Notes under the pieces: generated by a model
Databases searched by the model: none
What the model was told of the DNA's origin: nothing
Seen by the model: only the letters and a program-made list of their open reading frames with translations
Shown: positions 61,008 through 64,000 of the stretch, piece after piece
Numbering within the stretch: the stretch's first letter is position 1
Layout of the letters: the number at the start of each line of letters is the position of its first letter
Program-made: the position numbers and the translations under genes
NCBI RefSeq assembly: GCF_002531755.2
Contig: NZ_CP035000.1
Span: 372,001-436,000 of the forward strand
Length of the DNA stretch: 64,000 bases
From: Rhizobium acidisoli
GTDB lineage: Bacteria; Pseudomonadota; Alphaproteobacteria; Rhizobiales; Rhizobiaceae
Reading direction: 5' to 3'

Positions 61008-61052
61008 CTTTTCCTCCTCCAAGCCGTCCCCTCCACAGGGCGGATTAACGAA

Positions 61053-61088
61053 TGCTACCGGGTGCAAAACCTTTGCTACCGGGTGCAA
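61053..61088. promoter_or_regulatory. Tandem LacI-type operators
   Basis: TGCTACCGGGTGCAA occurs twice (61053-61067, 61074-61088), 21 bases apart, which places both sites on the same DNA face. The second copy, extended by one base, reads TTGC-TA-CCGG-GT-GCAA, a near-perfect palindrome centred on CCGG as in LacI/GalR operators. A partial third copy (GCGGGTGCA) follows at 61089. It lies between the sugar operon and the LacI gene. Confidence 0.7.
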
Positions 61089-61184
61089 GCGGGTGCATCA
61101 TATGCAGGAATAAGCTAAAAGCAAGCATTCATTTCACCGGAATCGGAAAATGGAATGTTTATTCTATTTTCTTCGGGAGGCGTA

Positions 61185-62180
61185 ATGCGCAAGCGGGCAA
61201 CGGCAAAACAGGTGGCGGAGGCCGCAGGAGTATCGAAGTGGACGGTCATCAGGGCCTTCACACCCGGCGCGTCCATCACCGAGGAGAGCAAACGCAAGGT
61301 GCTGGAGATGGCTGCCGCGCTGAACTACACGCCGAACCTCTTGGCGCGCAGTCTCGCGACGAACTCGACGCGGCAGGTGGCGGTATTCGTCGACGATTTT
61401 GCCAACCCGCAAAAACTCCCTTTCCTCGAAGCGCTGACGGAGCAGCTACAGGCGGCCGGACTGGTTGCGATGCTCATCAACATCAACAATCACTTCGACC
61501 ATGTGAACGCGCTGCTCCATGCCGACCAGCGTCAGGTCGACGCCATCGTTCTCTTCGGCACCGCGTTCCGCGACGAAACGCTGACCGACCTGCAGCTCGG
61601 CCATGGAATGCCTCCCATGTTCGTTCTGGCCCGAGACAGCCAGATCGACGGCGTCCCGGCTGTCGTATGCGACGCCGAACTGGCGCTTCGGGACATCGTC
61701 CGTCACCTTCATGAACGAGGCTATCGGCGCCCCGGTTTCATGAGTGGGGCTGCTGCTCTCTCGACGGCGCTGAGGCGACGCCAGCATTATGTCGAGTTCT
61801 GGGCCGAGCACGGCATCCAAAACATCTCACTTCTTTCCGCAGACAGGTACAGTGCGGACGCGGGCGCGGCGTCCGTCCGGGCATATCTCGCGAGCACGCC
61901 TGCGGACGAGCGGGTGGATGTCCTGATGTGCGAAAACGACATTCTCGCACTGGGAGCGATGGACGAGATTCGCGGAAACTTCGGACTGAAGATTCCCGAG
62001 GACATCGCTATCGTCGGCTTCGACAATTACGAACTCGGCGGATCATACGGATACGGTCTGACAACCTACGAACAACCCAGGGAAGAGATGGTGCGGGCTG
62101 TCGTCGGCATGATCAAGGGCGCCGTCGAACCGGAAACCGTGACGCTGCCGGGCCGGCTCGTCGTCCGAAGTTCGACATAG
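61185..62180 (+). CDS. LacI-family repressor of the sugar ABC operon
   Basis: This 331-residue protein has the LacI helix-turn-helix and hinge (TAKQVAEAAGVSKWTVIRAF, LNYTPNLLARSLAT). The effector domain of periplasmic-binding type contains CENDILALGAMDEIR and DIAIVGFDNYELGG. GGGAGG precedes the ATG at 61185. It is divergent from the sugar operon, with two palindromic operators between them. Induction by the transported sugar or its first product is expected. Confidence 0.88.
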   Translation: MRKRATAKQVAEAAGVSKWTVIRAFTPGASITEESKRKVLEMAAALNYTPNLLARSLATNSTRQVAVFVDDFANPQKLPFLEALTEQLQAAGLVAMLININNHFDHVNALLHADQRQVDAIVLFGTAFRDETLTDLQLGHGMPPMFVLARDSQIDGVPAVVCDAELALRDIVRHLHERGYRRPGFMSGAAALSTALRRRQHYVEFWAEHGIQNISLLSADRYSADAGAASVRAYLASTPADERVDVLMCENDILALGAMDEIRGNFGLKIPEDIAIVGFDNYELGGSYGYGLTTYEQPREEMVRAVVGMIKGAVEPETVTLPGRLVVRSST

Positions 62181-62191
62181 TCGCCCGAACG

Positions 62192-62947
62192 CTATGATAC
62201 GGCCTGCGCGCCGGTGATCTCCACCAAAGAGCCGCACATGAATGCGGCCTCATCCGATGCGAGAAACGCAACGAGGGCCGCCACCTCTTCCGGCTTGCCG
62301 ATACGACCATAGGGAACGAGCTTGTCGAGATCGGCGATCGTCCGGCCGGAGCGCTTGACGCCGGCTTCGAGCATCGGCGTATGGATCTCGCCGGGACAGA
62401 CGGCGTTGACCCGGATCTTGTCCGGCGCATAGTCCCTGGCAAGGTTCTGGGTGAAGGCGGCAACCGCCGCCTTTGTCGTGTTATAGGCGATATGGTTCGG
62501 CGCGGGGTAGAGACCCCATTGCGAGGCCGTATTGACGATCGCGCCGCCGCCGGCGGCGATCATATGCGGCAGGGCCGCGCGGCAGAGATGGAACATCGAA
62601 TCCAGATTGACCGTGAAACTCAGCTGCCAGTCTTCATCCGAGAGCGCCAGCAGATTGCCGCGCCGGTTGATGCCGGCATTGTTGACCAGCACATCCAGCC
62701 GCCCCTTGATCGCATAGGCTTTCCCGATCAGCTCCACACATTCCGGCTTACGGGAGATGTCGGCGGCAATGGCGGTCGCCGATCCGCCGGCGGTCTCGAT
62801 CAGCGAAGCAACTTCGCCTGCGGCCTGGGCGTTGGCATCGGTCACCACCACCAGCGCGCCGTCCTCGGCCAACCTCTTCGATATGGCCGAGCCGATGCCA
62901 CCGCCGCCACCGGTCACGACCGCGACCTTGCCATGAAATCTCTTCAT
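62192..62947 (-). CDS. SDR-family oxidoreductase
   Basis: This 251-residue classical short-chain dehydrogenase has the cofactor motif TGGGGGIG, NNAG in VLVNNAGIN, the catalytic Tyr and Lys in IAYNTTKAA, and CPGEIHTPM. AAGGAGG precedes the ATG at 62947. It follows another SDR gene on the same strand after a small palindromic repeat. The two may act in one pathway, together with the proline-racemase-family gene at the window edge. The substrate cannot be predicted from sequence. Confidence 0.82.
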   Translation of the reverse strand: MKRFHGKVAVVTGGGGGIGSAISKRLAEDGALVVVTDANAQAAGEVASLIETAGGSATAIAADISRKPECVELIGKAYAIKGRLDVLVNNAGINRRGNLLALSDEDWQLSFTVNLDSMFHLCRAALPHMIAAGGGAIVNTASQWGLYPAPNHIAYNTTKAAVAAFTQNLARDYAPDKIRVNAVCPGEIHTPMLEAGVKRSGRTIADLDKLVPYGRIGKPEEVAALVAFLASDEAAFMCGSLVEITGAQAVS

Positions 62948-62962
62948 CCCGAACCTCCTTTT

Positions 62963-63011
62963 GGCGCAATTCCGAACGCAAAAGCGCTGCACACTTTTGC
63001 TGGAATTGCTC
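62963..63011. repeat. Rhizobial palindromic intergenic repeat
   Basis: GCAATTCC (62966-62973) and GGAATTGC (63002-63009) enclose a nested stem GCAAAAG/CTTTTGC with a CGCTGCACA loop. This form, starting AGAGCAATTCC when read on the minus strand, recurs between genes in many rhizobial genomes. It sits in the gap between the two SDR genes and reaches the stop of the upstream one. Confidence 0.65.
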
Positions 63012-63775
63012 TATCTGATGTAGCTGCCGCCATTGACGTCGAACGTCGCCCCATTGACCGACACTTGCGAAGGACGAAGAAGGAAGGCCACAAGCTCGGC
63101 GATCTCGGCCGGCTCGGCCATCTCGCCGATCGGGATGTCGCCGACCGCTGCATCCTTTCCGTGCCTCGCCACGAACTCCTCGGCCATATCGGTCCGCACC
63201 CAGCCCGGCGCGATGGAGACGGCGACGACCCCGTCGCGACCGAAGCTCCTCGCGATCGACTTTGTGAGATTGATGAGCGCCGCCTTCGTCGCCCCGTAGG
63301 GCATGGCGTCAGCGGCATAGCCGCGCTGTCCGGCGCGACTGGCCATATTGATGATCCGCCCACCGCCCTCTTGCTTGAAATGCACGAGGGCCTCTTTGCA
63401 GAGATCGGCGGCTGCGAAGAAGTTCACCTGAAACTCTTTCTGCCAGACGGCCCGCCAATCGGCGGGATCGGCATCGATCGAAATCTCGCTGCGGATGCCG
63501 GCATTGTTGACGACGGCATGAATGCGTCCCGCCGCCGCGAGTGCGTCGCGCCACAGCGCAAAGGCGCCGTCCGGGCGGGAGAGGTCGGCCTGGACGATCA
63601 GGCCGTTCCCACCGAGTTTGCCAAGCAAGGCTTGTGCCCTCTCCCTGTCGCGCCCGTAATGGATGACGGGTCGCGCGCCTTCGGCTGACAGGCGTTCGAC
63701 GATGGCAGCACCGATCCCGCCCGATGCTCCGGTGACGAGGACTGTATGGCCGGTCAGGGATTGAAGGTGAGACAT
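63011..63775 (-). CDS. SDR-family oxidoreductase
   Basis: This 254-residue classical short-chain dehydrogenase has TGASGGIG, NNAG in VVNNAGIR, the catalytic Tyr and Lys in MPYGATKAAL, APGWVRTDM and a typical C-terminus (VNGATFDVNGGSY). TTAGGAGCC precedes the ATG. It starts eight bases after the stop of the proline-racemase-family gene, so the two are probably co-transcribed. The substrate is unknown. Confidence 0.83.
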   Translation of the reverse strand: MSHLQSLTGHTVLVTGASGGIGAAIVERLSAEGARPVIHYGRDRERAQALLGKLGGNGLIVQADLSRPDGAFALWRDALAAAGRIHAVVNNAGIRSEISIDADPADWRAVWQKEFQVNFFAAADLCKEALVHFKQEGGGRIINMASRAGQRGYAADAMPYGATKAALINLTKSIARSFGRDGVVAVSIAPGWVRTDMAEEFVARHGKDAAVGDIPIGEMAEPAEIAELVAFLLRPSQVSVNGATFDVNGGSYIR

Positions 63776-63783
63776 GGTGGCTC

Positions 63784-64000
63784 CTAACCGAGAAGGTCGA
63801 CCTGGGGTCCCCAGGTGTCGGAGAGCGCGAAGCCGGCGACGAAGGGATCATCGTCGGACAGGCGCAACTGTTCACGGCCATAGATGAAGGCGCGGCCGGT
63901 TATTCGCGGCAGCACGGCGCGACGGCCGCCGACCTCGCTCTCGCCGATCGCTTCCGCGAGGAATTCCCCGCCGATGATCGACCGCGATGTCCGCCGATCG
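63784..64000 (-). CDS. Proline racemase-family protein, C-terminus only (cut by window edge)
   Basis: The last 71 codons are visible. IIGGEFLAEAIGE, RAVLPRITGRAFIYGREQL, then DDDPFVAGFALSDTWGPQ match the conserved end of proline racemase/hydroxyproline epimerase/3-hydroxyproline dehydratase proteins. The catalytic residues lie outside the window. It is the upstream member of a unit with two SDR genes. It is a second copy of the family carrying the frameshift at 52428-53479, but its C-terminus differs clearly, so it is not a recent duplicate. Confidence 0.78.
   Translation of the reverse strand, partial: DRRTSRSIIGGEFLAEAIGESEVGGRRAVLPRITGRAFIYGREQLRLSDDDPFVAGFALSDTWGPQVDLLG

Noticed and set aside
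1..64000. CRISPR arrays, tRNA or rRNA genes, complete insertion sequences, replication origins
   Set aside because: No regularly spaced repeats, cloverleaf-type sequences, intact transposase genes or repABC-type genes were recognised on either strand.

Overview
This 64 kb window comes from a Rhizobium-type alphaproteobacterium, probably the R. leguminosarum/R. etli group and probably an accessory replicon. The evidence is the high GC content and codon use, rhizobial intergenic mosaic repeats (9715-9847, 62963-63011), many ABC uptake operons each paired with its own regulator, and an Agrobacterium-type T6SS effector module. No tRNA, rRNA, CRISPR array, intact transposase or replication gene was seen. 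About 50 intact genes cover most of the sequence, and several genes are visibly broken.

Layout. (1) 1-7510: a betaine block. A stachydrine/N-methylproline-type demethylase, a DMSP-lyase-family cupin and etfB (cut by the window edge) lie on the minus strand. Divergent from them are a TetR regulator, a ProC-like reductase and a glycine/proline-betaine ABC transporter. The logic is uptake, N-demethylation with electrons passing to ETF, and entry into proline metabolism. (2) 7511-14513: a gene-poor stretch with two inverted repeats, an AraC regulator, a RIME-like repeat, a frameshifted MarR-like gene, a YdeP/FdhF molybdo-oxidoreductase and a membrane PAS-PAS-GGDEF cyclase. (3) 14726-20481: a hydroxycinnamate (ferulate) operon of feruloyl-CoA synthetase, hydratase-lyase, aryl-alcohol dehydrogenase and coniferyl-aldehyde-type dehydrogenase, with a divergent MarR. 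(4) 20604-28811: a class III nucleotide cyclase, an ArsR-SRPBCC pair, a P-loop protein, an integrase relic, an alpha/beta hydrolase with divergent LysR, a sulfite-oxidase-like enzyme and an AraC regulator. (5) 29001-37535: a second aromatic operon, consisting of a complete branched-chain-type ABC importer flanked by two paralogous vanillin/salicylaldehyde-type dehydrogenases plus a CalA-like coniferyl-alcohol dehydrogenase. With block 3 this suggests a lignin-monomer catabolic network split over two loci.

(6) 37659-47782: a HAMP-only chemoreceptor fragment, unrecognised exported proteins, and a T6SS island encoding VgrG, a DUF2169 adaptor, a DUF4150-Ntox15 DNase effector with HxxD motif and a GAD-like/DUF1851 immunity protein. 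It closely resembles the vgrG-tde-tdi modules of Agrobacterium. A truncated PAS gene adjoins it. (7) 48254-52315: three overlapping Tad-pilus-type genes (a vWA TadG-like protein and two TadE-like pseudopilins) and two exported hypotheticals. (8) 52428-55409: a hydroxyproline module of a frameshifted proline-racemase-family gene, a delta1-pyrroline-2-carboxylate-reductase-like gene and a GntR regulator, with near-identical palindromes upstream of both transcription units. (9) 55537-62180: relics of iolE and an RpiR (IolR-like) gene, then a sugar/polyol ABC system with Gfo/Idh dehydrogenase and TIM-barrel isomerase, under a divergent LacI with two tandem operators. (10) 62192-64000: two SDR dehydrogenases and the C-terminus of a second proline-racemase-family gene at the window edge.

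All functions are inferred from reading the sequence. No database search was possible.
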